From Atkinsonella hypoxylon (lineage: Eukaryota > Ascomycota > Sordariomycetes > Hypocreales > Clavicipitaceae): a stretch of 64,000 nucleotides of DNA. A program made the position numbers and the translations under genes. Within the stretch, counting starts at the first letter, position 1. Every line of letters starts with the position of its first letter. Under the pieces are notes generated by a model, which saw nothing but the letters and a program-made list of their open reading frames with translations, was not told the DNA's origin and made no database searches. Shown here in pieces: positions 25,409-35,878 of the stretch. The stretch is taken from positions 1-64,000 of the forward strand of contig JFHB01000130.1 of assembly GCA_000729835.1 (NCBI GenBank), written 5' to 3'.

Positions 25409-26078
25409 CTACATGGACTTAAGATAGTTAGACTCCTTGATCTTGGCCTTTCTCTCCTTACGCATAGCTTTCTTCAGCTCTCCCCGTTTCTTGGCTGCCG
25501 CGATGTTATCCTCAAGACTTCCACCTTCCTCACCGGGCAGGTTGATCGATTGATACTGGATAGGGATCTTCGGGGCTAAGGCTTCGAAATTGCCTTCGGC
25601 GAGAAGCTTGGCCTCCGACGCCTTTTTTTGCTTCGCAGCAAGTTGTCTCTGCTTTTTAGACTTGGCTAGCCGATGAAACATTAGTCTCGATACAGTCTTT
25701 TAAGGTGAGGAACATTCCCATGATCGCAAAGACGGGGCCCTCGTGCCCAAGGGGCGTTGACAACTTACAGAATTCGTCCCCGGCGTTGTCGTCCGCAGCG
25801 TTCGCCTTCTTCATGACGTCAGGACATGACCACAGCCAGTCGGGGTACTCTTCGTCTTTCTTGGCGACGGGGTCTTGGCCGCCCTTCGTGTAGTTGAGTC
25901 CTGTTAGGACTGTGCCTTCGATGCAAATTGAGCGTGGCGTCGATGGTTCTTTGGCGTCGCTGGCGAGCGAGGAGAGCTTAGGCTCCGCGGAGCGAGTTCG
26001 TGTTGACGCATGGAAAGTTCGGGCGACGGGGAGTTTTTGCCTTGTAATGGCGGTGCGTATGCATCTTGTGCAGAGCAT
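25409..26078 (-). CDS. MRPL37: Mitochondrial large-subunit ribosomal protein mL54 (Mrpl37)
   Basis: A component of the mitochondrial 54S large ribosomal subunit. Exon 1 is 26,078-25,769 and exon 2 is 25,665-25,409; the 103 bp intron starts GTAAGTTG and ends CGGCTAG, giving 188 residues. The N-terminus MLCTRCIRTAITRQ with Arg, Ser and Thr and no acids looks like a mitochondrial targeting peptide. The core GTVLTGLNYTKGGQDPVAKK then DEEYPDWLW is the family signature (small residue-Gly-x-x-Asp-Pro-x-Ala followed by Glu-Tyr-Pro-x-Trp-Leu-Trp). After the splice, SKKQRQLAAK and the C-terminal KAKIKESNYLKSM match the basic tail of the family. A Met 36 codons upstream is in frame, but the targeting sequence fits the start chosen here. 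Confidence 0.88.
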
Positions 26079-26620
26079 TATGTGTTCGTGGTTATGGAGA
26101 AGTCTTTGTGCAGAAAGGCTTGAATACTGGTGGTTCGGTTTCCTTTTCTGGCCCTTTTTCTTTGTGGTAACCTTGATGCATGTCAAGGTGCACTTGCACT
26201 ATATCTTAATATGATTGGCTAGGAGAAACAACGAATTAGAGCTTGTATCGGCAATTGAGTAGACGCCCCACGCCCACGCTAGTACTGGTTGGTGACTTAG
26301 TAAGGCATGACCGTTGACTTGTTATCCAGTAAGACGACGGACATCTGTCATTTAAATTCTGAACTTGATGATAAACTTCGACTTCAACTTCTTCTCGCTG
26401 TATTTACACGTATCAAGAGTCCAAGTGGTGCCTTCCAGTCATAAGTCGCGTAACTTGCAAACCCAGAGCTCTTAAGTTCCATGCATCCCACCCAAGGAAA
26501 CAAAAAACCCCCCGAAAAAAAGGCCTGACGACTCGAATGCTCCCGTTGCAAACATGTCATAGCTGCTAATCTTTAGGTAAGTCCCCGAATTTCGTCCTGA
26601 TTCCAATCTCAGATAGTCTT
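26079..26620. other. Intergenic region between MRPL37 and the complex I subunit gene
   Basis: About 540 bp holding the MRPL37 promoter and the 3' end of the gene upstream of it. Some short open frames cross it on both strands but none has gene-like content. Confidence 0.4.
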
Positions 26621-27180
26621 TTATGAAAATCGACCATGGTTCAGCTTGGCGATCTTGTCGGTGGGGTGTACCCGGGCGGCCATGTCTAGTTCCTCGTCCT
26701 TCTGCTCAACATAGTTTTGTTGGATAAACTTGGTGCCCTTGATCTTGTTCGTGGCGAGCATTTGCAGATATTTCTCTATGATTTCCGATGGTTAGCATGG
26801 TGACGAGCCAATTCTATTTCTTTGAGAGCCGACATGTGGCGCTCACCTCGCAGTTCGCCGCAGTTCTCCAAGTGATTTACGCCTTCACGCATATAGCACT
26901 TGCCCAGCTCCTCCCCGACAATTCGCGTCTTCATCGCGCCGACCCATTGCTCTCGGATAATGGCATCCTCAGCTGCTTTGAAAGCTTTGGTATCATCGTA
27001 GTCAACGCCGTTGAAAGTCGGCGCGACCTGGGGCTTCTGGCTCTTGAAGAGCTCGGATTCGGGAGTCGGCATTTCGTCGGTCACAGGATTAGTAGGGGCT
27101 TTCTGGATCCGAAGGCCGTTGTCGTGAAAGTCTTTGCGTCGTCGAACGGGCTGGGGAGCAGCACTTGTCGTGACTAGCAT
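26621..27180 (-). CDS. NADH:ubiquinone oxidoreductase 12 kDa / NDUFB10-type (PDSW) subunit
   Basis: An accessory subunit of the membrane arm of mitochondrial complex I. Exon 1 is 27,180-26,847 and exon 2 is 26,775-26,621; the 71 bp intron runs GTGAGC...CATAG. The core MPTPESELF, PTFNGVDYDDTKAFKAAEDA, IIREQWVGAMKTRIV and LGKCYMREGVNHLENC matches fungal NDUFB10-type subunits, including two Cys residues in the Cys-x-helix-Cys arrangement. Exon 2 continues REKYLQMLATNKIKGTKF. The start is uncertain: from the upstream ATG the protein has 162 residues, from the Met of MPTPES (27,072) it has 126, which is close to the usual family length. An upstream exon is also possible because CTGATGCTAG at the first ATG resembles a splice acceptor. 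Confidence 0.72.
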
Positions 27181-27506
27181 CAGAGATCAGTTCGACTCGT
27201 AAGTTGGTGCCTCATTCGTCAGGCTGACAAAATTATATCAAATATGTACGTACTCTTTATCAAGCTCACCGCCTGGGTCTGCTCCACAATGTGGCGGACG
27301 ATTAAAAAAAAATTCCCACCAACCTCCGGCCTTCGGTGAAGGAAAAAAAAAAAAGTACCAGGTAGCAGCAACTGCCCACCCTCCGATTTTTCTTTTCCTC
27401 CACCACTCATATCTGGAATTTTGCGGTTTTGCATTTTTCATCGTCTATTCTTCTCTCCGTTGTATCTTGCCATTTCTTTTAATATTTGGCTTCAAACACA
27501 CTTAAA
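27181..27506. promoter_or_regulatory. Divergent promoter between complex I subunit and NSR1 genes
   Basis: Only 326 bp separate the two start codons, which point away from each other, so the promoters probably overlap. The stretch contains A-runs at 27,304-27,311 and 27,342-27,353 and a T/C-rich segment at 27,420-27,480 just before NSR1. Shared control of a respiratory and a ribosome-biogenesis gene would be logical but is an inference. Confidence 0.5.
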
Positions 27507-29193
27507 ATGGCCAAGTCGAAGAACAAAGAGAGCAAAACGGCTAGCGCCGTCAGTGCTGCTAAGAATGCTGGCGTTACTAAGCCTTCAAAGTCCTCCAAAG
27601 CTAAGTCCAAGGATGTCGCCAAAGCCGCTGCCAAAAAGGTAGTCAAGAGCGCAGCCAAGATTTCAGCTAAGGAGAAGGAGGTTCCTAAGAAGAAGAAGAA
27701 GGTTGTAGAGCCAGAGTCCTCCTCTGAAGACTCCGACTCGGACAGCGATAGCGAATCTGCCAACTCCTCCGACTCTGAATCCGATTCCGAGGTCGAGAAG
27801 AAGACTGCCAAGAAGCCTGCTGTCAACGGCAAAGCTGAAGCTGCCAAGAAGGCCGGGTCCGACTCAGAGTCTGAATCCGAATCCGAATCCGACGATGGGT
27901 CTGGTTCCGATTCCGACGCCGATAGCGAATCCGAGACTGAGACCAAGAAACTTGTCACCAATGGGAAAGCTAAGAAGGATGCTTCTGAGTCCGACTCTGA
28001 GGCCGACTCTGAGTCTGATAGCGACAGTGAGTCTGAGGAGGAGACTGGCAAGCCCAAGGTCAACGGAAAGACGGAGGCTGAGGAAGCCGACTCATCTGAT
28101 TCTTCTGATTCGTCCGACTCTGACGAAGAGAGCGACGAGAAGAAGGTTGATACCAAGGTTATTCAATGCAAGAAACTCATGTTGTGTACCCCATTTACTA
28201 ATACTATTTGAAGGACTCTAATTCTGATGACTCCGAGGAAGACTCGGATGACAGCGAGAAAGACTCAGATGATTCTGACGCAGCCAACACCAAGACCGAA
28301 GATGCCTCAGCTTCCAAGAAGCGCAAGGCCAATGATGAGATTGACTCTACTTCAAAGAAGGCTAAGACTGAAGAAGGTGGTGCTTCTACCTTGTTTGCTG
28401 GTAACTTGAGCTGGAACATTGACGACAATGCTCTTCATGAAGCCTTCAAAGATTTTGAGGGCTTAGTCGGTGCTCGTGTTGTCACCGATAAGATGGGCGG
28501 CCGTAGCCGTGGATTTGGATATGTCGACTTCGACAATAGCGCCAATGCTACCAAGGCGTATGAGGCCATGCAGGGTTTTGAACTCGATAGCCGTACACTC
28601 AACCTGGATTATGCCAACGCTCGTCCCGCTGAGGCCAACCCTCGCGACCGTGCTGTCGACCGTGCCAAGAAGCACGGTGATGCAGTTAGCCCTCCCAGCG
28701 ACACGCTCTTTGTTGGCAATTTGCCCTTTGATGTCGACCAGGACACCGTCCGTCAGTTCTTCGGCGAGATTGCTGAAGTCACCAGTGTTCGCTTGCCTAC
28801 CGATCCGTAAGTTTGATAATCTACTATTATAGATAACGACAATGGCTGAGTAAAGGCTAACTGTAATTTATTAGTGACTCCGGCAACTTGAAGGGCTTCG
28901 GTTATGTCAGCTTCAACTCCATTGACGACGCCAAATCCGTCTTTGAGCAGTTGAATGGTGCCTCCATCGGCAGTGGCAGAATGTCTCGCAGCGTTCGTCT
29001 GGACTTTGCCAGTGCGCGTCCTCGTGAGGGTGGTGCTTTCGGCGGACGTGGTGGACGAGGAGGACGAGGAGGTAGTCGTGGTCGTGGAGGTGACCGTGGC
29101 CGAGGTGGCCGTGGTGGTGGCCGAGGTGGGTTTGGAACTGGTGCCAATCGAACTCCCACGAGTTTCACTGGCACCAAGATGACCTTTGACTAA
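27507..29193 (+). CDS. NSR1: Nucleolin-like nucleolar RNA-binding protein (Nsr1/Gar2)
   Basis: Nucleolar protein for pre-rRNA processing and 40S subunit assembly. Exons 27,507-28,157, 28,214-28,806 and 28,875-29,193 give 520 residues. Residues 1-60 are Lys/Ala/Ser-rich, followed to about 265 by acidic Ser-Asp-Ser-Glu blocks (many casein kinase 2 sites) with Lys patches. RRM1 is near 275-350 (LFAGNLSW; RGFGYVDF) and RRM2 near 380-458 (LFVGNLPF; KGFGYVSF), then a Gly-Arg-Gly tail near 465-508. Intron 1 (56 bp) has an unusual donor, AAG|GTTATT, with a good branch-like TACTAAT; retaining it leads to a stop. Intron 2 (68 bp) has a normal GTAAGT. The ATG is the first in frame; an upstream TTG is not a likely start. 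Confidence 0.92.
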
Positions 29194-29506
29194 ACTGAGG
29201 GCACATATTCGAGGGTATCAGTGCATTTTGCTGCATTAGTGGGCTTTTGTGGGTTATCATATTCAAGACAAGTTGGCCGATGTCGTTGTCTTCGGAAAAC
29301 GCTCGTCTGTGGGCTTTGAGAAATCTTTTCTGTTTGAAAAGTCGACGATAGACCTGGGGGCTCGGTAAACTCGTTTGATACGTGGGCTTGTGACGATTAC
29401 GTTCTTCTTTACGAAGAACTGTGCGCTCGATGGCTTTCTTTACCTTGGCTCTTTGATGTGAGCTTTTCGAGAAATTGCGTCGTTTCTTATTCAGAACGAC
29501 ATGCAT
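29165..29506 (-). CDS. Small basic hypothetical ORF antisense to the NSR1 3' end
   Basis: A 113-codon minus-strand frame rich in Lys and Arg (for example KVKKAIERTVLRKEER) overlaps the last 29 bases of NSR1. No domain, targeting signal or membrane segment is visible and I do not recognise it. The neighbouring upstream sequence contains a poly-A/T run (29,590-29,613) and no convincing further exon. It may simply be the complement of the NSR1 3' untranslated region. Confidence 0.18.
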   Translation of the reverse strand: MHVVLNKKRRNFSKSSHQRAKVKKAIERTVLRKEERNRHKPTYQTSLPSPQVYRRLFKQKRFLKAHRRAFSEDNDIGQLVLNMITHKSPLMQQNALIPSNMCPQFSQRSSWCQ

Positions 29507-30384
29507 TTACCAATGGGATTCTGAGGGATTTGACGCGCCTACCTTAAAAACGCCTTGCCTCCACAAGAGATGAAGTGTTTGTTTGTCTGCTTTTTTTTAA
29601 AAAAAAAAAAAAAGGTAGGCTTACAGCTAAGGTTTGCACGAAAGACTTCTGAGACACCTGGGGGCTCTTGCAATCGCAACCACTTGAAGCATGTGAATGA
29701 CATAACGTCACGCACCACATCGAATCCATGCCATGAAGAGGTAAACCACCACCCTGAAGCTTTGAAAATCCGAGATGCCACACGTTTTTTTTTTATCCCG
29801 ACATGATTTTATAGTTCCTTTCATTGTATTGTATCAGGTGAGTATCTACTCTACTATCGAACTGCTTGCACTTTACATCTTCCGTAGGATCTTTAGGCAT
29901 TACGGCTAGGAAAACTAGTATACGTGCATGATTCTCAAGTGGTGCTGTCTTTATGTGACATAATGCCGAATTGTCTCCTGGTACAAATTGCTACTCGGAA
30001 TGTTGACAATTTAAGACAATTTCAGTGAGGCTGGCATATTGGGAAATATCTACCTGAATCTGACATGTAGGGATCTGACCCTGCTGCTAGATACGCGTGT
30101 ATAATTCAAAATATTCCAAACTCCAACATGCAATTCATAAACCAAAAAAAAAAAAAAAAAGTTGACACTTCGTTCGAGGATTCCAGCTTGCCTTACTTGG
30201 TATTCCAGGTGCTCCCTCATAACTCCACGTGTTGTCGTGTCCATCTCATTACGGAGTATATTCATTTCATGAAGCAAATCAGTTTCGGTAGAAAATGACC
30301 CAAGAGAAGAAAATTCATCAGTTTATGTCGTCTGACTAGCTAGCCATCTGTCAGCCATAGAGTAGCAACGTAGGGGATTTGCGT
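29507..30384. other. Intergenic region with homopolymer runs
   Basis: About 880 bp between NSR1 and the membrane protein gene, both ending here. Homopolymer runs occur at 29,590-29,613 (T then A), 29,784-29,793 (T) and 30,144-30,161 (18 A). I see no gene in it. Confidence 0.5.
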
Positions 30385-31686
30385 TCAAGCCTGTGCAGCG
30401 ATGCTCCGACTGACAGCGCCGGCTCCCCATCTGAGTTTTCGCAACCCGCCGGAACTGCGAATCACCTCGCGGCCGGTCTGAGAAGTCTCGTTTGCAGCGC
30501 TCATACTGACTGACAAGGCATCTCTTGCTTCTTGACGTCCTACTTCACGACCTATGACGTAGCCTGCTCCAAAGCCAACGACGGAGACAAGGACGACGAC
30601 CCCGGCGCTGACCACCCATGTCAATAAAGTAGGGGAAATGAGCGCATCTTCGGATGTCGCAACGACCTTCTTCTTTTTATTTGCTCGAGGCCCCCGGCCA
30701 GCCGAGGGCGATCTTTTGGATTTGTCAGTCGTACTAGCAGCTCTGGTCGGTGATCTGGATGATGACTTTCTCGATCTCTGTCTGACTACGGGAGCTGGTG
30801 CAGTTCGCTGCAGCGGTGTTTCTTCTCGCATGAGCTCCGATTCAGGCATAAAGCGCAACTCCATGGGCTGGCTGCTAGGCCCTATGCCATTGCGACTCGC
30901 CTGGCACACTTCAGCTTCCTCCTTAGGCTTTGGCAACCCTCGTGCGGCGGCAGCACAGGATAGAAGAGTTGTCAAAGATGCCCTTAGCGCAGCATCGTTA
31001 TCCTCACGAACTGAAGGTGACATGAACGATGGCCCGCCACGATGGACTCGAGTCTGTGATCGTTGAGAGAATGAAGGCCGAGTAAAACCGCTGTGAGGAT
31101 GCGGCGGCATATTTGATGTTGTCGAGTGACTTCTTTGAGGTCTGTTTATCGGTGGATGTGAAAATGCGTTTGGCTGTGGTCTAAAAACAGATCGATCAAA
31201 TATACGACCCAGAGCGGTCGCATCATCGCCGTCCGAGTCCGACTCGGATCCCAAAGCATCCTTTACGGCCTCTGGCGACGTGTGAATATTTTCCGCTGAG
31301 CTCGACAGCAGTCTATCATCTTCGCTTTCACTCTCGTCGTATTCCTCTTGACTGCTTGCGCCGGCGGCGTGAATAGCCGTTTGTTGATGAGGCATGAACC
31401 GGGCGGCGGAGCCTTGTGAGCGACGACGGCGATTGTATGGACGTCCGACCCTCAGACCGGTGGTAACGATCTCATCACCGATGCTTGAGAGAGAGGAAGA
31501 AGAAGGTTGTGATGCAACTTCGACCCATGATTCTGGCGAAATTAGAGTACTGCTAGACATAGCTTTGCAGGAACACACACCTTCAAATCTGCGTGGCTGT
31601 GATAAGCCGGGGCTTGATCTGGAGGGACTAGGTTGTGATCGGCTGGTCGCAGGTTGACTTGTGTTCTGCCTCATCATGGGTGCCAA
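30385..31686 (-). CDS. Ser-rich protein with a single C-terminal membrane segment and LIR-like motif
   Basis: A single-exon protein of 433 residues, mostly disordered and Ser-, Pro- and Arg-rich. Near the N-terminus is PESWVEVAS (Trp54), which fits an LC3/Atg8-interacting motif (aromatic-x-x-aliphatic) beside acidic and Ser residues. Acidic clusters lie near 115-125 and 145-155. A conserved-looking segment ALRASLTTLLSCAAAARGLPKP sits near 225-250. A basic KRSPSAGRGPRANKKKK tract precedes one membrane segment, about 354-379 (TWVVSAGVVVLVSVVGF), followed by a 54-residue tail. This layout resembles receptors anchored in the mitochondrial outer membrane or ER, such as fungal Atg43-like mitophagy receptors, but I cannot show homology from sequence alone. 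Other single-pass scaffold proteins would look similar. Confidence 0.7.
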   Translation of the reverse strand: MAPMMRQNTSQPATSRSQPSPSRSSPGLSQPRRFEGVCSCKAMSSSTLISPESWVEVASQPSSSSLSSIGDEIVTTGLRVGRPYNRRRRSQGSAARFMPHQQTAIHAAGASSQEEYDESESEDDRLLSSSAENIHTSPEAVKDALGSESDSDGDDATALGRIFDRSVFRPQPNAFSHPPINRPQRSHSTTSNMPPHPHSGFTRPSFSQRSQTRVHRGGPSFMSPSVREDNDAALRASLTTLLSCAAAARGLPKPKEEAEVCQASRNGIGPSSQPMELRFMPESELMREETPLQRTAPAPVVRQRSRKSSSRSPTRAASTTDKSKRSPSAGRGPRANKKKKVVATSEDALISPTLLTWVVSAGVVVLVSVVGFGAGYVIGREVGRQEARDALSVSMSAANETSQTGREVIRSSGGLRKLRWGAGAVSRSIAAQA

Positions 31687-33019
31687 AGACGAGAAATTAT
31701 ATGTTTTTTGTTCGTCGGCAGGCTAATTTAAGAAACGACGGCTCGAATCTTTGTGCAAAGAGGGGGCCATTCGATCTTAACGGAAGGAGGATCGATGTGA
31801 TGAAGCGATAACAGTGATGACGGCGCCTCAACAGTCGGCGAGCCCCGCCTTATCGAGAGGTGTCACTACGAAGGACGGGGGTTGGGTTATGTCGGTTATG
31901 TCTCAGCCGTAGTACACGGGAGCTGAGAGATATGCATACATGAGATCTTCTCATGCGAGGCAAGGGTCAAACCAGCTACGAGATAGAGACAAGGGCAGGG
32001 AACAAAGAAGAAAGGGTTAGAGAAGAAGAAACAACTACTGACGGGAGCAAAGTCGGGGTCATAAGTTGGCGTGACGGCCAGATCAAACACACACAGACGG
32101 GATGTATGGCAACATGTATGTACCCAGACAGGTATGTGCGTGCCTAATGTACATACAATAAAACATGGGACCAGACGGCAGGAGCGTCCTCTCTGTTCTC
32201 TCTGAGCCAGGTGCGATGTCGCTCGCGCCTGCAACTGACGCCTTTTGGCTGGCACACTGGCACTGCGCCTTGGGCACGAGAGCCACCCTAGGCTGAATGG
32301 GGCTGATGAGCAAGTCTGCAAGTCTGCAAGTCTTGGTACGAGCGGGGCATCTTATACAGTGTGGAAGTCGTGTATGAGTATGCGTAGCGTACTGTACGTG
32401 TCCAGCCTAATCAGGGCCAATAATTTACAGTACGAGATTTCTGATCAACACAGTCGTTCTGTGCCTGCCAACACCTATTATCTCGCGGCGGTGAGCACCT
32501 TCTCCATATCCATCAAGTATAGTAACCTCGCTGCGGGACACCTACTGGCTCATGACCTCGGGGGTAGACGAGGGGTTGCCGAAAACAGGCGGGAAGTTGA
32601 CGCTGCGCATAGGCATGTATCTGCGACGAGCAAGCACAAGGGTGCACAAGGGTGGAGAGACTGCACACGTTGTCGCGGGACATTTTTGGTCAGTTTTGTG
32701 CGCGAGGCTTGTGTGCGAGTGATGCACACCATCCTTTTCGGCAGTGTTTTTATCAAGGGAGCAAGCTGGCTACTTGCAGGGATTTGTCTCCAGTTGATCG
32801 AAAGGTGGCGATAACTAGTTACTACGTTTTTGTCACTAGGCCAATTCTATGGGATGTGAGGTACAGAAGCAAAGGTGAAAAATGTTCTGCACCTAACGTT
32901 TGGTGATGCTCACGGAAGAAAGGCGGACATCCCCACGCGTTCAACAGTCAGATGAGGCAACTTGTAACGCTTCTCGCAGAACGAGTCGGTGAGAGGGACA
33001 GCTGAAGCTGAAGACCTGC
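31687..33019. other. Gene-free stretch upstream of the membrane protein gene
   Basis: Holds the promoter of the minus-strand gene at 30,385-31,686 in its first few hundred bases. The remainder has several overlapping short frames on both strands with no recognisable domain. I see no gene here. Confidence 0.4.
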
Positions 33020-33290
33020 CATTAGAGGCTGTCGCAAGAGTCGTCACGCATAGGGCATCGTCCTCGACCCATTCATTACAAGACATGGTGGGTTTCTTCG
33101 TGTCGATCATGAGCGACGAGGCAGCGGGGCGATTCAGGCAGGAATACGATGCTGGAGAAGATAGTGTGGCAAGAGACGCTGAGGGCGAGAAGAAAGTTTA
33201 GCTGTGCGTCATTGAACACGAAAGACGTGCCGTAGTCATCATAGCATGCGTATAAGTTGTTTCCATGAAGTCGTCCGCCCAGCAATAGAT
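33020..33290 (-). pseudogene. Relic of an MFS sugar transporter
   Basis: A minus-strand fragment ending in IVFLPESPRCLVAHDRHEE carries the hallmark of sugar porters (Pro-Glu-Ser-Pro-Arg-Trp-Leu followed by a charged loop) at the end of the N-terminal half; the Trp is now Cys. Upstream, YGTSFVFNDAQ fits the preceding transmembrane segment and loop. Stops (TAA then TGA) follow within a few codons after HHVL, and neither the first five helices nor the C-terminal half is present. Only about 70 residues remain readable, so this is a decayed fragment, not a gene. Confidence 0.6.
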
Positions 33291-33739
33291 ATGGATTTCT
33301 TCATTCAAAAGCCAAGTACAGGCTTGGGTGCAAGTGCAGCTAAGAACCTTTTATATATAACAAACAATTTGACCAGTCATTAGATCCCGCAAGTGGCCGT
33401 TGTCGCAACTTTTAAGTGGAAATCCCAAGCGCGGCATTGCAACAGATTAGGCGCATTTATAAAGTTGGTTTATTTGAAAATGGAACTATCCGTTATCTAG
33501 ACAGTTCCACTCATGACTCGGATGAGATCCTAGGGCCTCGATATCTCTTCTCTTCCGACGCCACTCAATATGAGATGTGAGTGAAGCATTCAAAATCGGT
33601 TGCAAAATTAAGCAATTCTCAACCATGCTTCGCGCAGTCTGAGCACGTAAGTAAGCATTCTGGAACTTTTTCTTTCTAGCTACCTTCGTTTTGAGAACAA
33701 ATCTGAAATGTGACTAATCTGAAAAGCAAGACTTACAAG

Positions 33740-34300
33740 AACAAAAGATTTTGACATTTCCTCAGGGACAAATGGTACATACAAAACTACGCACACACCC
33801 CTTACTCAACGACCAAAAACCAAAACGTGTATCTCGACCCTGAATACTGTTAATATACCTCCGAGAACGGGGGCGAGTGCCGCCGCAAATATCACACTGG
33901 ACTACACAGCAGCGATGTATCCTCCTCTCTTGGCGGCAGTCGCGAGTCTGCAATGATGGCACTCCCAATTGCGACTGTGGCGCCGCTTGCAGTGCGCGGC
34001 AAACCATCAGCGCGACATAGGTCTTCTGCACAGCCAGGCTAATGCAGGTCCCTAGATAGAACTTGTACACGGGCTGACAGCCATTCTGATCGCCTACGTC
34101 GCCGAAGAACAAGGGCGCCACGGTCTGCATGATTTGGTACACTGTGAAAGTGAAGTTGATGCCGCTTATGGAGCGATGGTACGCTTCTGCAGTTCGGGTG
34201 ACGACCGGCAGATAAATGAAGGACAAGGGTGAGAAGATGGTTGCGAAGACGGTCATGATGATCACACAGGCCTTGGTTGACTATACATCGAACAGGCGAG
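33740..34300 (-). pseudogene. Relic of an MFS multidrug-type transporter
   Basis: The minus strand reads MTVFATIFSPLSFIYLPVV then ISGINFTFTVYQIMQTVAPLFFGDVGDQNG, the first two helices and the Asp-x3-Asp-x-Asn-Gly loop of a drug:proton antiporter of the QDR/DHA1 type. The next pieces (YVALMVCRALQ; ATVAIGSAIIADS; KRGGYIAAV; FAAALAPVLGGILTV) are in the correct order but lie in different frames, with a stop within the GGYIAAV segment. Frameshifts, an in-frame stop and the missing second half show it is not functional. Unlike the left block, base composition is normal, so this is ordinary decay, not RIP. Confidence 0.75.
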
Positions 34301-35480
34301 GACGATATGCGCAACAACGGAGAAAACTGGCACGTGGTGAATGGCTCGGGATGACCTAGAACCGATTCTAGCTATGCAAATTCTTATCAGTCGTAATTTG
34401 TCATTCAGAGTCTGAAAATTTCGGAGGGGGAAGATGCATTTAAGTAGTCTCAAGTCGATGCCATTATTCCTGTCACTTACACGGCAGTGCGACCTGGGCT
34501 CTAGTACTTGGCACAGTGAATAATTGAGACGTAGATGTCCCAGGATACGATAGGAACTGATACGCCTCTTATTTTTTGGGCACTTGCATCAATCTTCGTT
34601 AATGCTGTTGAAGAGATAGGCACGTTACTCCCGAACTAGCAGTGTTCGCGGTTCATGACAGGCCGTCGACACGCATTCTTGCTTTTATTATGTCTTCACC
34701 AAAGGCCAAAACCGCGCCGGTACATGCGTCATCTCAGACAGTTCTCCGGCTGCTCGACTACCAAAATCAGCCTCTCGATATAATCAACCCACCGAAGATA
34801 GGATATTTGTCCTTGCGCCGGCAACTGCTACTGTCAATGCTGCTCGCCAGAACTCAGTTTCCACTGTTCCCCGCAGCCCGTAGAAACGATCAAAATCGCA
34901 GAGGCTGGGAGGAACATGCAAGCCGACTGCTGCAGCGGCACCAGAGAACTGAACAAACAGGCTGATCTAGCTGCCTTTCGGGAGGCGCTACAGAAACGGA
35001 ATTCGTTGATACCAGGGTGCCGGAATGCGTGTCAGCCTTGAGACTTACAACTTGGTGAAGACGACGAGAAGAGCACGGGATTAAGAGTTTGGTCATTGGC
35101 GGTCGTAGAAGAGGCGAGCTGGGATCATACAGCCGAGACGCACATGGCTGTGATGAAAATTGTTTTGCCAATGATAGCGCACATCACGGATGTTGGAAGA
35201 TGACTGAAGCTGCTTCGGAGTGCTCAGTAATTTGAACACAATGAGTTCAGATGACATGATTGAGTGACCTGAACCAAGTTGGAGAGACCGGTTCTCTCGC
35301 AATACTCATTTGTTTGTAGGAAACAAAGACAAAACGCAAGATCAATGAACTGAAGATGGAGATACCGAGAAGGCGATGCATGTTTCGGCCTTGAATGCAG
35401 TTTGCTGTTGCCGTGCGTGAAATTGATGAGTATCGTCTGTATGTAGTTGCGGGACCCCCAGCCTCTTATTCGCATTCGGA
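34301..35480. other. Intergenic region, possible further transporter debris
   Basis: Several short frames on both strands, none with start, domain and length that would support a gene. A minus-strand piece around 35,110-35,200 reads MCAIIGKTIFITAMCVSAV, hydrophobic and possibly a membrane helix of another decayed transporter, but too short to assign. Confidence 0.3.
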
Positions 35481-35486
35481 GTATTA

Positions 35487-35500
35487 CCTAGGTACCTAGG
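35487..35500. repeat. 14 bp perfect palindrome CCTAGGTACCTAGG
   Basis: A perfect inverted repeat centred on GTAC, followed at once by a G/C-rich near-palindrome (GGGGCCGGGGGCCCC, 35,500-35,514). It lies about 380 bp upstream of the CYP51B start codon. Confidence 0.8.
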
Positions 35501-35878
35501 GGGCCGGGGGCCCCAAGCGGGCCTCGCTATCAGGCAGGGGCTTTTCCACCAACCAGGACTAGATTACCAGCGCGAATCCGAATACGAGGCTGCCGTGCCT
35601 GCATAATCTACGCTGCTGATTGGCTGGGCCGTCACTTTAATCTTCCCTACATGCATGATACGCCACCTTGTATTCCTCTCCTCTTCCTGCATTTTCTTGT
35701 TCATTTTATTTGATTATTGACCATGGGTTTCGAACAAAGGCTCGCAGGAAGAATGTGCTATTCCTTAGATCCTTTGTGGCTTTTCCTTACTCATGTAACC
35801 CAGTCAATCGCCCCAGACGAGATCGCGAATTGCCAGCACAACAATCCTACGCCAGCTTTGTAGTGATACTTCTTCGCA
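35501..35878 (+). promoter_or_regulatory. CYP51B promoter and leader with an inverted CCAAT box
   Basis: GATTGG at 35,618-35,623 is a CCAAT box on the other strand, about 260 bp before the start codon. In filamentous fungi the CCAAT-binding complex is known to control sterol genes, including cyp51. No proven sterol regulatory element stands out to the eye. The leader contains no long upstream frame in good context. Confidence 0.4.

Noticed and set aside
27479..28156. 225-codon minus-strand Ser-rich frame
   Set aside because: Complement of the Ser-Asp-Glu repeats of NSR1; it has no domain and NSR1 is certain.
35093..35302. Minus-strand frame as a third transporter relic
   Set aside because: One hydrophobic segment in a shifted frame is too little to assign a family.
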